Shown here: piece by piece, positions 24,353-33,066 of the stretch
Numbering within the stretch: position 1 is the stretch's first letter
Layout of the letters: each line of letters begins with the position of its first letter
Assembly (NCBI GenBank): GCA_028285305.1
Contig: JANQPV010000026.1
Coordinates: 62,001-126,000 of the forward strand
Length of the DNA: 64,000 bases
Direction of reading: 5' to 3'
From: Alphaproteobacteria bacterium
GTDB lineage: Bacteria; Pseudomonadota; Alphaproteobacteria; SMXP01
Position numbers and translations under genes: made by a program
Notes under the pieces: generated by a model
What the model was told of the DNA's origin: nothing
Database searches by the model: none
Seen by the model: only the letters and a program-made list of their open reading frames with translations

Positions 24353-25642
24353 ATGAATATTCTTATCATCGGCGGCGGCGGACGCGAACACGCCCTCGCG
24401 TGGGCGGTAGCTGCCAGCCCTCTCATAACCAAGCTTTATTGCGCCCCCGGAAATGCCGGAATCTCCCAAGTGGCCACATGCCTGCCCATCGGTGCTCTAG
24501 ACTTCGATCAGATTATTAATGCGTGCAAAGAGCATGATATCGACTTTGTTATCGTTGGACCCGACGATCCGCTTGCAGAGGGCTTGGTAGACAGACTGAA
24601 CGAAGAGAGAATCAAAGCTTTCGGCCCGACACGCGCAGCGGCTCAGTTAGAAGCCTCCAAAAGCTTCACTAAGGAACTTTGCAAAGTCCGCAACATTCCC
24701 ACCGCAGGCTACGGTGTATTCGACACGCCCAATGCGGCCCTCGCATACCTCTCAGGTCTCAATCCCCCATTTGTAATCAAAGCGGATGGACTGGCGCTCG
24801 GCAAAGGGGTGATCATCGCATCAACGCGCGAGGAAGCCGAGGCGGCGATTGGAGAAATGTTCGCCGGCGCCTTCGGCGACGCCGGCAAGAAGGTCCTGAT
24901 CGAAGAGTTCCTCACCGGAGAAGAAGCGAGCTTCTTTGCCCTCACCGACGGAAAGTCGATTTTGCCGCTCGCGTCCGCTCAAGATCACAAACGCGTCGGT
25001 GAAGGAGATGTGGGATTAAATACCGGTGGCATGGGCGCTTATTCCCCCGCCCCGATCATGACGGAAGCGATGACCGCCGAAGTCATGGACCGCATTATTC
25101 GCCCAACTGTCGAAGGTATGGCGGAACGCGGGACCCCATACCGCGGCGTTCTCTATGCAGGGCTCATGATTACCAGCGAAGGGCCTAAACTGATCGAATA
25201 CAATGCGCGGTTTGGCGATCCGGAATGTCAGGTGCTCATGCCACGTCTTCGATCCGATATCTTACCCGCCCTTATTGCCGTCGCTGACGGCGTTCTTGGC
25301 TCCGTGGATTTGCGTTGGCTGGAAGAAACCGCACTGACCGTCGTGATGGCCACCGAGGGCTATCCGAAGTCTTACGAGAAAGGCTCCCACATCAGAGGCA
25401 TCGAAGCCGCCGAAGCGCTCGAGGACGTGACTGTTTTTCACGCCGGCACCAAGTCTGAAAATGGCGCGCTTCTCGCTAACGGAGGCCGAGTGCTCAACAT
25501 CACCGCGCTCGGCAAAAGCGTGACAGAAGCCGCCGAAACCGCCTATAAGGCGGTGGACTTGATCGATTGGCCGGAAGGATTTTGCCGCCGGGATATCGGC
25601 TGGCGGGCGATCGATACGGGAAAAAGCAAAAGCAAGAAATAG
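24353..25642 (+). CDS. purD: Phosphoribosylamine-glycine ligase
   Basis: PurD (GARS), joining glycine to phosphoribosylamine with ATP in the second step of purine synthesis; cytosolic. 429 residues. The N-terminal domain starts MNILIIGGGGREHALAWAV; the ATP-grasp core includes FVIKADGLALGKGVI, EEFLTGEEASFFALTDG, AQDHKRVGEGDVGLNTGGMG, and YAGLMITSEGPKLIEYNARF with GDPECQ. Divergent from xseA. The phosphotransferase gene follows after only 13 nt and is probably co-transcribed. No clear Shine-Dalgarno is seen before the ATG. Confidence 0.97.
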   Translation: MNILIIGGGGREHALAWAVAASPLITKLYCAPGNAGISQVATCLPIGALDFDQIINACKEHDIDFVIVGPDDPLAEGLVDRLNEERIKAFGPTRAAAQLEASKSFTKELCKVRNIPTAGYGVFDTPNAALAYLSGLNPPFVIKADGLALGKGVIIASTREEAEAAIGEMFAGAFGDAGKKVLIEEFLTGEEASFFALTDGKSILPLASAQDHKRVGEGDVGLNTGGMGAYSPAPIMTEAMTAEVMDRIIRPTVEGMAERGTPYRGVLYAGLMITSEGPKLIEYNARFGDPECQVLMPRLRSDILPALIAVADGVLGSVDLRWLEETALTVVMATEGYPKSYEKGSHIRGIEAAEALEDVTVFHAGTKSENGALLANGGRVLNITALGKSVTEAAETAYKAVDLIDWPEGFCRRDIGWRAIDTGKSKSKK

Positions 25643-25655
25643 ACAGGACGCACCC

Positions 25656-26759
25656 ATGACCACTGAGACGACGGCCGCCGACGAGCCGACTGCCCAAGAA
25701 CTGTTTTCCGGCACTCAGCCTGTTCGCGAGCAACACCGCATCAACGAAGACAATCTCTTCAAATTCATGGAAGAACATGTCGAAGGGTTCGAAGGCCCAT
25801 TGGAAGTTAGAGAGTTCAAAGGCGGCCAGTCCAACCCGACTTACCAATTGGTCACCCCCAACAAGAAATACGTCCTGCGCCGCAAACCGCCGGGCAAGCT
25901 TCTGCCGTCGGCCCACGCCGTCGATCGCGAATACAAAGTCATTTCAGCGCTGCACCCAACCGGCTTTCCCGTCGCCAAACCTTACGCTCTGTGCATGGAT
26001 GAAGACGTGATTGGCACGATCTTTTACATCATGGACAATGTCGAAGGGCGTATTTTGTGGGACGGTCAGTTGCCCGGCATGGAGCCCCAAGAACGGTTTG
26101 CCATCTACGACGCTATGAACGAGACCCTGGCAAAACTTCACAATACGGACTACCTGAAAGTTGGCCTGGAGGATTTCGGCAAGCCCGGAAACTATTTTGC
26201 TCGCCAGATTGGTCGGTGGACAAAGCAATACACGCTGTCCGAAACCAAGTCGATCATGGAGATGAACAAGTTGATCGAATGGTTGCCGGAGAACATCCCA
26301 CAAGACGATGATGTGAGCATTGTTCATGGCGACTATCGCCTCGACAACATGGTCTTGCACCCGACAGAACCGAAAGTCCTCGCCGTCCTCGATTGGGAAC
26401 TAAGCACGATCGGCCACCCCCTGGGGGACTTCACCTATCACCTCATGCAATGGCATTTGCCCCAGGGAACAGGCACATCGGGCACACTCAGCGGTGCAGA
26501 CCTAAAGGCGCTGGGCATTCCGCTCCAAGACGAATACATATCCATGTACAGTAAGCGCACGGGGCGCGGCGACACTATCGAACACATGGATTTTTACCTC
26601 GCCTATAACTTCTTCCGGCTCGCAGCCATTCTGCAGGGCATTGTCGGGCGGGTGAAAGACGGAACCGCCTCCAGCGAGCACGCGGCGCAAAACGAGGAAC
26701 GGGTAATCCCTCTTGCCGAATCTGGATGGAAGTTTGCTCAGCGCGCCGGCGCTCGGTAG
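25656..26759 (+). CDS. Phosphotransferase family protein (APH-like, ACAD10/11-kinase type)
   Basis: A 367-residue protein kinase-like enzyme of the aminoglycoside-phosphotransferase fold. The group resembles the N-terminal kinase domain of ACAD10/11, which phosphorylates 4-hydroxyacyl-CoAs. The nucleotide-binding part has GGQSNPTYQLVT and KKYVLRRKPPGKLLPSAHAV; the catalytic loop is VHGDYRLDNMVLHP, and the metal site is LDWELSTIGHPLGDF. Sequence alone cannot prove the substrate; the acyl-CoA dehydrogenases near 55-60 kb make a fatty-acid role plausible. It follows purD by 13 nt. Confidence 0.9.
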   Translation: MTTETTAADEPTAQELFSGTQPVREQHRINEDNLFKFMEEHVEGFEGPLEVREFKGGQSNPTYQLVTPNKKYVLRRKPPGKLLPSAHAVDREYKVISALHPTGFPVAKPYALCMDEDVIGTIFYIMDNVEGRILWDGQLPGMEPQERFAIYDAMNETLAKLHNTDYLKVGLEDFGKPGNYFARQIGRWTKQYTLSETKSIMEMNKLIEWLPENIPQDDDVSIVHGDYRLDNMVLHPTEPKVLAVLDWELSTIGHPLGDFTYHLMQWHLPQGTGTSGTLSGADLKALGIPLQDEYISMYSKRTGRGDTIEHMDFYLAYNFFRLAAILQGIVGRVKDGTASSEHAAQNEERVIPLAESGWKFAQRAGAR

Positions 26760-26794
26760 AGGCCGGATATTTTTGGACTCATGCGAACGAACCG

Positions 26795-26821
26795 GTCATC
26801 CCCGCAAATGCGGGTATCCAG
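26795..26821. repeat. Palindromic repeat, family C
   Basis: GTCATCCCCGC, 4 nt, GCGGGTATCCAG: a short inverted repeat in the gap after the phosphotransferase gene. Inverted in orientation to the copy at 27434-27485, with the lipoprotein gene between. The same family appears at 5731-5795, 45252-45281 and 45394-45423. Such GTCATCCCCGC-type palindromes are common in alphaproteobacterial intergenic DNA. Confidence 0.65.
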
Positions 26822-26940
26822 TTTCGAGCGAACTGGTTACTTTGTGAACGAGTGTGCAAGATAGATATTTTCCTACTAGTAATTTTATCAGTGCACGAAC
26901 TTTATATTTGAAATCTGGACAATAAAGAGGATTGGAGCGA

Positions 26941-27372
26941 ATGGTGATCAAACGACTGAGAGCGTTGATGTTCATTCCCATGTTACTACTCGGCTGCTCA
27001 GATCAAAACGAAGCTCAACAATCAGATCAAAACGAGGCTCAACAAAATGAGGTCAAATCCTGCATATTCCGAATGTCGCCAGTTCAAAACGAGGATATTC
27101 TCGCTCCATCCGACGACTATCGAAAAGCACATAATGAGCTAATTCGTGAATATCCGACATCCAAAGAAATCCGTGTGCTAAATAAGGGAATTGATGGCGC
27201 ACTTTTGATCATGGGAAGTTGCGACTACATTTCAACGCAGGTTGAACCGTATAGGGAAACAATAAGACTAGAAGAAATAGGCTTCAGGCAGTTTTTGGAA
27301 GAGCAAGGCATCGAGTTCGTTCCAAATTCAGAAATGACAACTTCTAGTACCCCGCCTGATCCTCTGCCGTAA
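26941..27372 (+). CDS. Small lipoprotein with tandem duplication
   Basis: A 143-residue predicted lipoprotein with the signal peptide MVIKRLRALMFIPMLLLGCS; the lipobox is LLLGC. Directly after the cysteine the octapeptide SDQNEAQQ is repeated twice in near-identical 24-nt units, then NEVKSC. The remaining 90 residues have no family I recognise. It is visibly AT-richer than its neighbours and lies between two inverted copies of the family C repeat (26795, 27434), suggesting acquired DNA. The ATG at 26941 is chosen; a TTG at 26932 is an alternative. Function unknown. Confidence 0.6.
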   Translation: MVIKRLRALMFIPMLLLGCSDQNEAQQSDQNEAQQNEVKSCIFRMSPVQNEDILAPSDDYRKAHNELIREYPTSKEIRVLNKGIDGALLIMGSCDYISTQVEPYRETIRLEEIGFRQFLEEQGIEFVPNSEMTTSSTPPDPLP

Positions 27373-27433
27373 CACAGTTACCGACCGCTTTGGAAACGGG
27401 CGTTCGGACTGTAGTTGACTTGCCATCAATGTA

Positions 27434-27485
27434 CTGGATCCCGCCGCTGGAGTTTACGCCCGCGAAAGCGCGTGCGGGGATGACG
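27434..27485. repeat. Palindromic repeat, family C, inverted copy
   Basis: CTGGATCCCGC at the left and GTGCGGGGATGACG at the right, with about 27 nt between. Opposite orientation to the copy at 26795. Lies between the lipoprotein at 26941 and the minus-strand small lipoprotein at 27513. Confidence 0.6.
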
Positions 27486-27512
27486 CGCAATTTTCTTCTC
27501 TGGATGTTGACC

Positions 27513-27749
27513 CTACTCCGGCAGTTGCGGCCCCGTCCGCAGCACTTGGTCTTTACACCGTTGTTCGATGGTCTCCCAAGACTCCGCCACGGCTTGGCTT
27601 TGCTCCAGGCAATCTTCGTAGACAGACTGCTGCTCGGGCGTTAGACCTTTGGCTGCTTCTTCCCCGTTGCCGCAGGCGCCTAATCCGGCCAACGCCAGCA
27701 TCGCAATTATCGCTTTCTTCCCAGTTTCCAACATCACCTCGCCCAACAT
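27513..27749 (-). CDS. Small lipoprotein, unknown function
   Basis: A 78-residue protein with an N-terminal signal peptide (AIIAMLALAGLGAC) ending in lipobox LGAC, then GNGEEAAKGLTPEQQSVYEDC and a second cysteine-containing helix (IEQRCKDQV). The mature part is about 50 residues, probably a helical hairpin closed by a Cys-Cys bond; that is inference. Its ATG at 27749 overlaps the M20 stop as TGATG. A second ATG at 27734 (MLETGKKAII) is possible. It probably ends the operon that begins with the SMP-30 gene. No known family. Confidence 0.6.
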   Translation of the reverse strand: MLGEVMLETGKKAIIAMLALAGLGACGNGEEAAKGLTPEQQSVYEDCLEQSQAVAESWETIEQRCKDQVLRTGPQLPE

Positions 27750-28954
27750 CACTCCGCGGCCTGAGCAAGCGCCGCCGGCAAGTAGCGCTCCACCAGACGG
27801 GCCCAATACGCGATGCCCCAAGGAATGCCGTCATCATTAAAGTCGTAGTTGGGATTGTGCACCATGCAGGAGCCCTCGCCCCGGCCATTCCCCGCCCAAA
27901 TATAACAGCCGGGTTTGGCTTGAAGCATGAAAGAAAAGTCCTCTGACCCCATCATCGGCGTTGGATCGGTGTTCACATAGTCTTCGCCAACAAGCTCTGT
28001 GAGAACATCAGCGCTGAACTGCGCCTCTTCCTCGGAATTGATGGTCGCGGGATAACGACGTTCATACGTCACACGCGCCGTCGCCCCGTATGCGCTGGCG
28101 ATCTGTTCGGCAATCTCCCCGATCCGCCGCTCAATGAGATTTTGTACCATGGGATGAAAATAGCGGGCGCAACCGGCGATATGAACGCTGTTGGGAATGA
28201 CGTTGTATGCATCTCCCGCATGAATCTTCGTCACACTGACGACAGCGGACTTCTGCGGATCCACATTGCGCGACACGATGGATTGCAAGGCCGTCACGAT
28301 CTGCGCGGCGATCGGAATCGGATCCGTGGACAACTGAGGGATCGCCGCATGTCCGCCATTTCCGGTAATCTCGATATCAAAGATATCGAAACCGGCCATC
28401 ATCGGACCAGGCTTCACCGCGAACATACCCACCGGGACGCCCGGCATATTGTGCAAACCAAACACGGCATCCACCGGGAACTGCTGAAAGAGACCCTCTT
28501 CCACCATCACGCGCCCGCCACCTTCATTTTCCTCCGCTGGCTGAAAAATGAAATGGACGGTGCCGTCAAATTGCTTTGTCTCTGACAGATAGCGCGCCGC
28601 CCCGAGGAGCATCGTCGTGTGCCCGTCGTGACCACAGGCATGCATCTTGCCGTCCACGGTGGATTTGTGGTCAAAATTGTTCAGCTCCGACAGGTCGAGC
28701 GCGTCCATATCGGCCCTCAACCCGATAGCCCGATTGGACGAGCCATTTCGTAAGGTCGCCACAACGCCCGTTTGCGCCAGTCCTTCATGAACTTCCAGCC
28801 CGAAACTTCGCAGTTTCTCGGCAACAAAGGCAGCGGTTTTCACCTCCTCAAACGCCGTTTCCGGATGCGCATGGATGTGGCGGCGCCACTCGGTCAGATC
28901 ATCCTGCCAAGGTGCGACTTTCTCCAAGATGCGTTCGGCGACTGATGTGGTCAT
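27749..28954 (-). CDS. M20 family metallo-amidohydrolase (hippurate hydrolase type)
   Basis: A 401-residue M20D peptidase/amidohydrolase that would hydrolyse an N-acyl amino acid amide bond with a two-metal centre. Visible motifs: ALRADMDALDL, MHACGHDGHTTMLLGAA (metal ligands), FQPAEENEGGGRVMVEEG (Glu base), FGLHNMPG, and the C-terminal MMGSEDFSF. The substrate is unknown; hippurate, IAA-conjugates and N-acetyl amino acids are all possible in this family. It overlaps the preceding 101-residue gene by 4 nt (ATGA) and the following lipoprotein by one base. Confidence 0.93.
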   Translation of the reverse strand: MTTSVAERILEKVAPWQDDLTEWRRHIHAHPETAFEEVKTAAFVAEKLRSFGLEVHEGLAQTGVVATLRNGSSNRAIGLRADMDALDLSELNNFDHKSTVDGKMHACGHDGHTTMLLGAARYLSETKQFDGTVHFIFQPAEENEGGGRVMVEEGLFQQFPVDAVFGLHNMPGVPVGMFAVKPGPMMAGFDIFDIEITGNGGHAAIPQLSTDPIPIAAQIVTALQSIVSRNVDPQKSAVVSVTKIHAGDAYNVIPNSVHIAGCARYFHPMVQNLIERRIGEIAEQIASAYGATARVTYERRYPATINSEEEAQFSADVLTELVGEDYVNTDPTPMMGSEDFSFMLQAKPGCYIWAGNGRGEGSCMVHNPNYDFNDDGIPWGIAYWARLVERYLPAALAQAAE

Positions 28955-29256
28955 AAGGTCTCTTTCTTCTTCGGCGTCTCATTCAAGCGCGGCCCATCCG
29001 CTTTGGCAGACATATGGTTTTCAACCAGCTTTAGAAGCGCCGATTGGTCCCTTTTGGAATTAATCGGAAAGCGGTCCCAATCATCGCGCATCTTCAAGTC
29101 TGCCACAGCGGCGCCCGGATGGCCATGAAAGTGGAGGAACGCTTTTGACTTAATGTAGAAGACACCGCGGCTCTTTTCCGTAAGCCCCTCTACACCTCGC
29201 AATCGCCTGAGCAACGGCTCGATATAGTCAAAGGTTTCCGGCGCGGGTCGCGACAT
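28951..29256 (-). CDS. Conserved-looking small protein, unknown function
   Basis: A 101-residue soluble basic protein. Notable segments are KSRGVFYIKSKAFLHFHGHP, VADLKMRDDWDRFPI and ALLKLVENHM, which look like one small alpha/beta fold; I do not recognise the family. It sits 11 nt after the SMP-30 gene and overlaps the M20 gene start by ATGA, so it is firmly inside the operon. Several histidines (HFHGHP) could bind metal, which is speculation. Confidence 0.7.
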   Translation of the reverse strand: MSRPAPETFDYIEPLLRRLRGVEGLTEKSRGVFYIKSKAFLHFHGHPGAAVADLKMRDDWDRFPINSKRDQSALLKLVENHMSAKADGPRLNETPKKKETL

Positions 29257-29267
29257 CTTGCTAGTCT

Positions 29268-30200
29268 TTATTTATTGAGAAAGTTGAGCGGGAGGCCGGG
29301 TGCCGGCCACTCGGCCTTCACCAGTTTACCGATGGACGACAACGTGACATAGGCGGTTCGCAACCCCTCTCCTCCAAAACATATGTTTGTTGTCACACGA
29401 TCTGGAAAGGGAACGTGCTCCGCTCTGCTACCATCCGCAGCAAATCGGGTGACACCGCCATTGAAAATCGTCGCCACACTTACCGTCCCGTCTGCTTCGA
29501 CTGCCATCGAGTCCAGCAACTGGTGACCCGACAGGCCAAAAACAACCTGGCCGCCCCGGCCGTCGCGCGCGAGTTGACCCGGCGCTGTAATCTCCCAACT
29601 CCAAAGGCGGCCGGAACTCGTGTCCGCTGCATACAAGGTCTTTTCGTCCGGGCTCAGACCAATTCCATTTGGTGTATCAAGCGGAAACACCTTGCGTTCG
29701 ATGGCGCTGCCGTCGGGCTTGGCATAATGAATGGCGCCGCGCATCTTGATGCGGCCATGGGTTTTGCCGAGGTCGGTGAACCAAAATCCGCCTTCGCGGT
29801 CGAACACGATATCGTTGGGGCCAGACAGGTGATCGCCGCCGCATTCGGTATAGAGTGTCGTTACATCTCCCGTATCAATGTCCACGCGCTGAATACTGCC
29901 GGTCTCATAGTCCGCTGCTTGATCTCCCGGAAACAGCAGTCCATCGCGGTCATGCCACTCAAAGCCACCATTATTGCAAACGTAAACCGCGCCATCAGGG
30001 CCCATCGCCGCGCCATTCGGACCACCCCCTGTTTCCGCAATCACGTCTTTCGAGCCATCTGGGCGCACTTTCGTTATTAGGCCTGCCGCGATTTCAACCA
30101 AGATCACAGAGCCATCAGCGAGGGCGATCGGGCCTTCCGGGAACCGCAATCCGTCGGTTACTTCTGAAAAACGCACTTCACGGGAGGTCTCTTCACCCAT
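29268..30200 (-). CDS. SMP-30/gluconolactonase/LRE family protein
   Basis: A 310-residue six-bladed beta-propeller lactonase family member. Signature sites: RFPEGPIAL with metal-binding Glu22, GGGPNGAAMGPDG, GPNDIVFD and DSMAVEADG (Asp ligand). Repeated DG turns mark the propeller blades. Members hydrolyse sugar lactones or related esters; the substrate here is unknown. It begins the operon that continues with the 101-residue protein, the M20 amidohydrolase and a small lipoprotein. Divergent from the exported protein gene at 30305. No signal peptide, so probably cytosolic. Confidence 0.9.
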   Translation of the reverse strand: MGEETSREVRFSEVTDGLRFPEGPIALADGSVILVEIAAGLITKVRPDGSKDVIAETGGGPNGAAMGPDGAVYVCNNGGFEWHDRDGLLFPGDQAADYETGSIQRVDIDTGDVTTLYTECGGDHLSGPNDIVFDREGGFWFTDLGKTHGRIKMRGAIHYAKPDGSAIERKVFPLDTPNGIGLSPDEKTLYAADTSSGRLWSWEITAPGQLARDGRGGQVVFGLSGHQLLDSMAVEADGTVSVATIFNGGVTRFAADGSRAEHVPFPDRVTTNICFGGEGLRTAYVTLSSIGKLVKAEWPAPGLPLNFLNK

Positions 30201-30304
30201 CTTCGCCTACCTCTTTATTCACAGAAAGAATGTGCTATGGAGAGGAACTTTAGGGGCCCCAGCAGCCCTTGGCAAACCCCACGCGCGTCTGAAAGGAGCT
30301 CAAC

Positions 30305-30937
30305 ATGTCATTTCGAAAATTCACGGTCAGCGCGGCGCTCGCATTGTTCTTCGGCTCAAGCGGCGCATGGGCAGCCGAATGCTCGGGGGACTGGATCCTC
30401 GCCACCGAAAATGGCAGCACTTATAATGGATCAGCAATTCACGTGAGCAATAGAATTGTCTTCTTAGGCGAGCTTGAGGACTCCGCAGCCGGCGCCACGC
30501 TGCATCTCGCGGGAATTACGCAACCCGGCACCAATCAGGTCGTCTTCGAGAATGCAGATCGCGCGGGCCAATTGTTCGCAGCCGAAATCGCCTCTGGCTG
30601 CAGCGTTATCCGTGGATATGCGCAAAGCGGCGAAAACCAAGTCTATTTCACAATGACCAAGGTCGTGGTCGAACCGCCGGTCGCTTCGGTGGCTTCCGAA
30701 TTGCCTCCGCAACAGCCCGTTGCCGAAGCGCCAGCGGACCCCTTTGCGCCGACGCAAGCCACCGTTCCCCAAGCACAGACGGCCACTGCCAGAACAGTCC
30801 AACCCGAACCGGAAGAAGAGAAAGGCTTTTTCAGCCGTCTTTGGCCCTTCGGTGATGACGATGATGACGAAGAAGAAATTCGCAGAGAAAAAGAGCGGGT
30901 GCTAATTCACAGGGATCGTTTGGGCAAAGGCTTCTAG
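30305..30937 (+). CDS. Exported acidic protein, unknown function
   Basis: A 210-residue protein with a typical Sec signal peptide (MSFRKFTVSAALALFFGSSG, cleavage likely after AWA). The mature domain has two cysteines (near residues 26 and 100) that may pair. A Pro/Ala/Gln-rich linker follows, then an odd tail with a basic-aromatic patch (GFFSRLWPFG), an acid run (DDDDDEEE) and a basic end. One base separates its stop from the enoyl-CoA hydratase GTG, so the pair may be co-transcribed. No family recognised. Confidence 0.65.
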   Translation: MSFRKFTVSAALALFFGSSGAWAAECSGDWILATENGSTYNGSAIHVSNRIVFLGELEDSAAGATLHLAGITQPGTNQVVFENADRAGQLFAAEIASGCSVIRGYAQSGENQVYFTMTKVVVEPPVASVASELPPQQPVAEAPADPFAPTQATVPQAQTATARTVQPEPEEEKGFFSRLWPFGDDDDDEEEIRREKERVLIHRDRLGKGF

Positions 30938-30938
30938 A

Positions 30939-31706
30939 GTGAACCTGTCTGCATCGATTGAGACGGTTCAGTCGGACATAAAAGATGGTGTCCTGACCAT
31001 TTGCCTCAATCGTCCGGATGCACTCAATGCATTCCGGCCTGAAATGCTGATCGAAATCGAGCGTTTGGTACACGAAGCGGACCGGCAAGCCGAAGTGAGC
31101 GTCATTGTGCTCGAAGGCGCAGGACGCGCATTCTCTGCGGGAGTAGACTTGAAAGTCCTGCAGGGAACAGAACCGGCAGGCGGAAAGATCGGCGACGCCT
31201 TCGATGAACCCGCGCGGCGCGCCTATCAGGCGATCCGGGCCGCGTCCAAACCGGTCATCGCAAAGGTCCACGGCGCGTGTTTTACGGGCGCACTGGAAAT
31301 CGCACTCCACTGCGATTTTATCTATACCACGACCGATACCAAGTTCGGCGACACCCATGCCAAATTTGGCCTCCGCCCCACCTGGGGCATGACCCAAACC
31401 CTTGCCCAGGCTGCGGGTCTGCGCCGGGCGAAAGAGCTCTCCTTCAGCGCACGCACCTTCTCGGGAACAGAGGCCGTTGAATTCGGTCTCGCTCTAGAGG
31501 CAACCCACACCAAGGATGAGTTAGATGCGCTCGTTGCGGGCCGCGCACAACAAATCGCGAAGAACAGCACCGCAGCCATTGCGGGTATAAAAGACCTGTA
31601 CCGCGTGGCGGAGAGCGGACGAGATATCGTTGACGCATTGCGCGAAGAACTAGCGAGAGAGTATCCGGATATTCAAGACACCAAGGACCGGCTAAGCGGG
31701 TTCTAG
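30939..31706 (+). CDS. Enoyl-CoA hydratase/isomerase family protein
   Basis: A 255-residue crotonase-fold enzyme. The oxyanion-hole region is AFSAGVDLKVLQGTE, and the second signature is ACFTGALEIALHCDFIY, with FGDTHAKFGLRPTWGMTQTL after it. The expected catalytic glutamate pair of true hydratases (two Glu near 110 and 130) is only partly matched: the first corresponds to Ala-Leu-Glu, the second to Lys-Phe-Gly-Leu, so isomerase or hydrolase activity is possible. It begins with GTG one base after the preceding gene. Likely acts on an acyl-CoA in fatty acid or aromatic catabolism. Confidence 0.88.
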   Translation: MNLSASIETVQSDIKDGVLTICLNRPDALNAFRPEMLIEIERLVHEADRQAEVSVIVLEGAGRAFSAGVDLKVLQGTEPAGGKIGDAFDEPARRAYQAIRAASKPVIAKVHGACFTGALEIALHCDFIYTTTDTKFGDTHAKFGLRPTWGMTQTLAQAAGLRRAKELSFSARTFSGTEAVEFGLALEATHTKDELDALVAGRAQQIAKNSTAAIAGIKDLYRVAESGRDIVDALREELAREYPDIQDTKDRLSGF

Positions 31707-31716
31707 CCGACCGTGT

Positions 31717-32118
31717 CTATTCCGAAAGGCAAAGACCGCACAAGGGAAGTACTCGGCTTTGCATAAGAGAAAAGAAAACAAAAAAAACTAGAGTCAAAAC
31801 GAGGACCTCGAAGAACACCGTCTGCCAGCGCCTAAAGTCAAATCTCCTCTGTAGACCAATTCCAACGACCCGACCGCACAAGGCGCTGATGAATACGAAG
31901 CCCGAAAGCACGAACCAGTGGACAGCCAGTCCCTCACCTTTACATCCGGCGTTGCAGCTTCCCAGTTGATATTCCGCCCAGAAATAGCCGGACAGTAAGT
32001 AGACCACACCGATGATCAGAATGACCCGCGATCTCCAGCCAGTGGACAATACAAGTGGGCTCAGGATCACGGACACATGTACAATTACAAAGAGAAGCAG
32101 CAGAGCGGCCTTTACCAC
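31717..32118 (-). CDS. Small membrane protein, unknown function
   Basis: A 133-residue protein with four hydrophobic segments (ALLLLFVIVHVSVILSPLVL, VILIIGVVYLLSG, WFVLSGFVFISAL, VFFEVLVLTLVFFVFFSL). Two cysteines (SCNAGC) lie in a loop, and CGLC is near the C-terminus. The longest frame begins at 32187, but those first residues are coded by the palindromic repeat. GTG 32118 is preferred: AGGAG (32127-32131) sits 8 nt upstream. No family recognised. Confidence 0.6.
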   Translation of the reverse strand: MVKAALLLLFVIVHVSVILSPLVLSTGWRSRVILIIGVVYLLSGYFWAEYQLGSCNAGCKGEGLAVHWFVLSGFVFISALCGRVVGIGLQRRFDFRRWQTVFFEVLVLTLVFFVFFSLMQSRVLPLCGLCLSE

Positions 32119-32130
32119 CGCGAAGTCTCC

Positions 32131-32235
32131 TAGAGCGTTTCCAGGTGAAGTGGACGCCGGTTCACCGTCAGGAAACGCGCAAAACAAGGAATCTGGAGCC
32201 GTTTTGTGTTTCCGTCAAAACCAAAACGGCTCTAG
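32131..32235. repeat. Palindromic repeat element, family B, copy 1
   Basis: About 105 nt with two nested hairpins: GCGTTTCC (32135-32142) pairs with GGAAACGC (32171-32178), GGTGAA (32144-32149) with TTCACC (32161-32166), and a perfect 11-bp arm GAGCCGTTTTG (32196-32206) with CAAAACGGCTC (32222-32232). Outer edges read TAGAGC and CTCTAG. The element at 60892-60995 has the same plan with paired changes. Family resembles the TAGAGC...CTCTAG elements I recall in many alphaproteobacteria. Confidence 0.75.
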
Positions 32236-32301
32236 TCACAATACCCAGTCAGTTCGCCGTTTAGCGAACTGGTACTGTCTACGAGATGAAAGCTTAATTT
32301 T

Positions 32302-33066
32302 TTAGGAATCGAGCGCGATCACGAGAAACGCATAGCTGTAGTAGTCTCCATAGTCCCGGCAGACTTCGATTTCTTCCCGGCTTTCTCTGATGACCGCAGA
32401 AGCAGAGGGGTCGTCCGCATACTTTGTTTCCATGCGTGCCACATTGACTTCGAGCGGCCCGTAGTAGTCATCCCACCAAGCTTCCGGCGGCAGCACGAAA
32501 TCGCCAATCAGCCGATAGCCGCAATCTGCCACCAGAGCCCTCAGCCCGTTCAGGTCTTGCATTCCGGGATATTCCTCCCAGCACTGACGAACCCGCACAG
32601 GCGGATCCGACTTGAGCCAAACCGCATCGGTGAGCGCCAATCTGCCTCCCGACTTGAGGAACCGTTTCCATGACCGCAGCGCATTTTCTACACCCATGAT
32701 GTAGGCCGCCCCTTCGCACCAAATAAGATCGAACGCGGTTTCGGGAACGTCGGGAGCGATCATATCGCCGACAAACGCCGTTATACGATCCGCGCAGCCT
32801 TGCGCCTCTGCCCGCTTTTTCAATTCATCGACGAAAGGAGGATACATATCGAAAGCGGTGATCCGCGCTTGAGGCATAAGTTTCGCCAAATCCATCGTCT
32901 GCATGCCCGGCCCGCAAGCAATATCGAGAATGTGGGGCTCGGTCGGCAAATCGCCTGCCAGCTCTAGAGCTTTCTTGGTACTCTCAAAGTTGCCCGGCCC
33001 TTGCCGAGGCAAGTCCGCATGGATCTCGAAAAAGATCTCTCTCTGTCTAGGATCATTAAAGTCCAT
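32302..33066 (-). CDS. SAM-dependent methyltransferase, class I
   Basis: A 254-residue Rossmann-fold methyltransferase. The SAM motif I is ILDIACGPGMQTMDL, motif II ITAFDMYP, then AFVGDMIAPDVPETAFDLIWCEG. The C-terminal part has no substrate signature; the aromatic WWDDYYGP patch may help bind the acceptor. Acceptor unknown. The ATG at 33066 has AGGAG 9 nt upstream and overlaps the stop of the small membrane protein (TAATG). The frame is open further upstream to 33210 but lies across that gene. Confidence 0.88.
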   Translation of the reverse strand: MDFNDPRQREIFFEIHADLPRQGPGNFESTKKALELAGDLPTEPHILDIACGPGMQTMDLAKLMPQARITAFDMYPPFVDELKKRAEAQGCADRITAFVGDMIAPDVPETAFDLIWCEGAAYIMGVENALRSWKRFLKSGGRLALTDAVWLKSDPPVRVRQCWEEYPGMQDLNGLRALVADCGYRLIGDFVLPPEAWWDDYYGPLEVNVARMETKYADDPSASAVIRESREEIEVCRDYGDYYSYAFLVIALDS

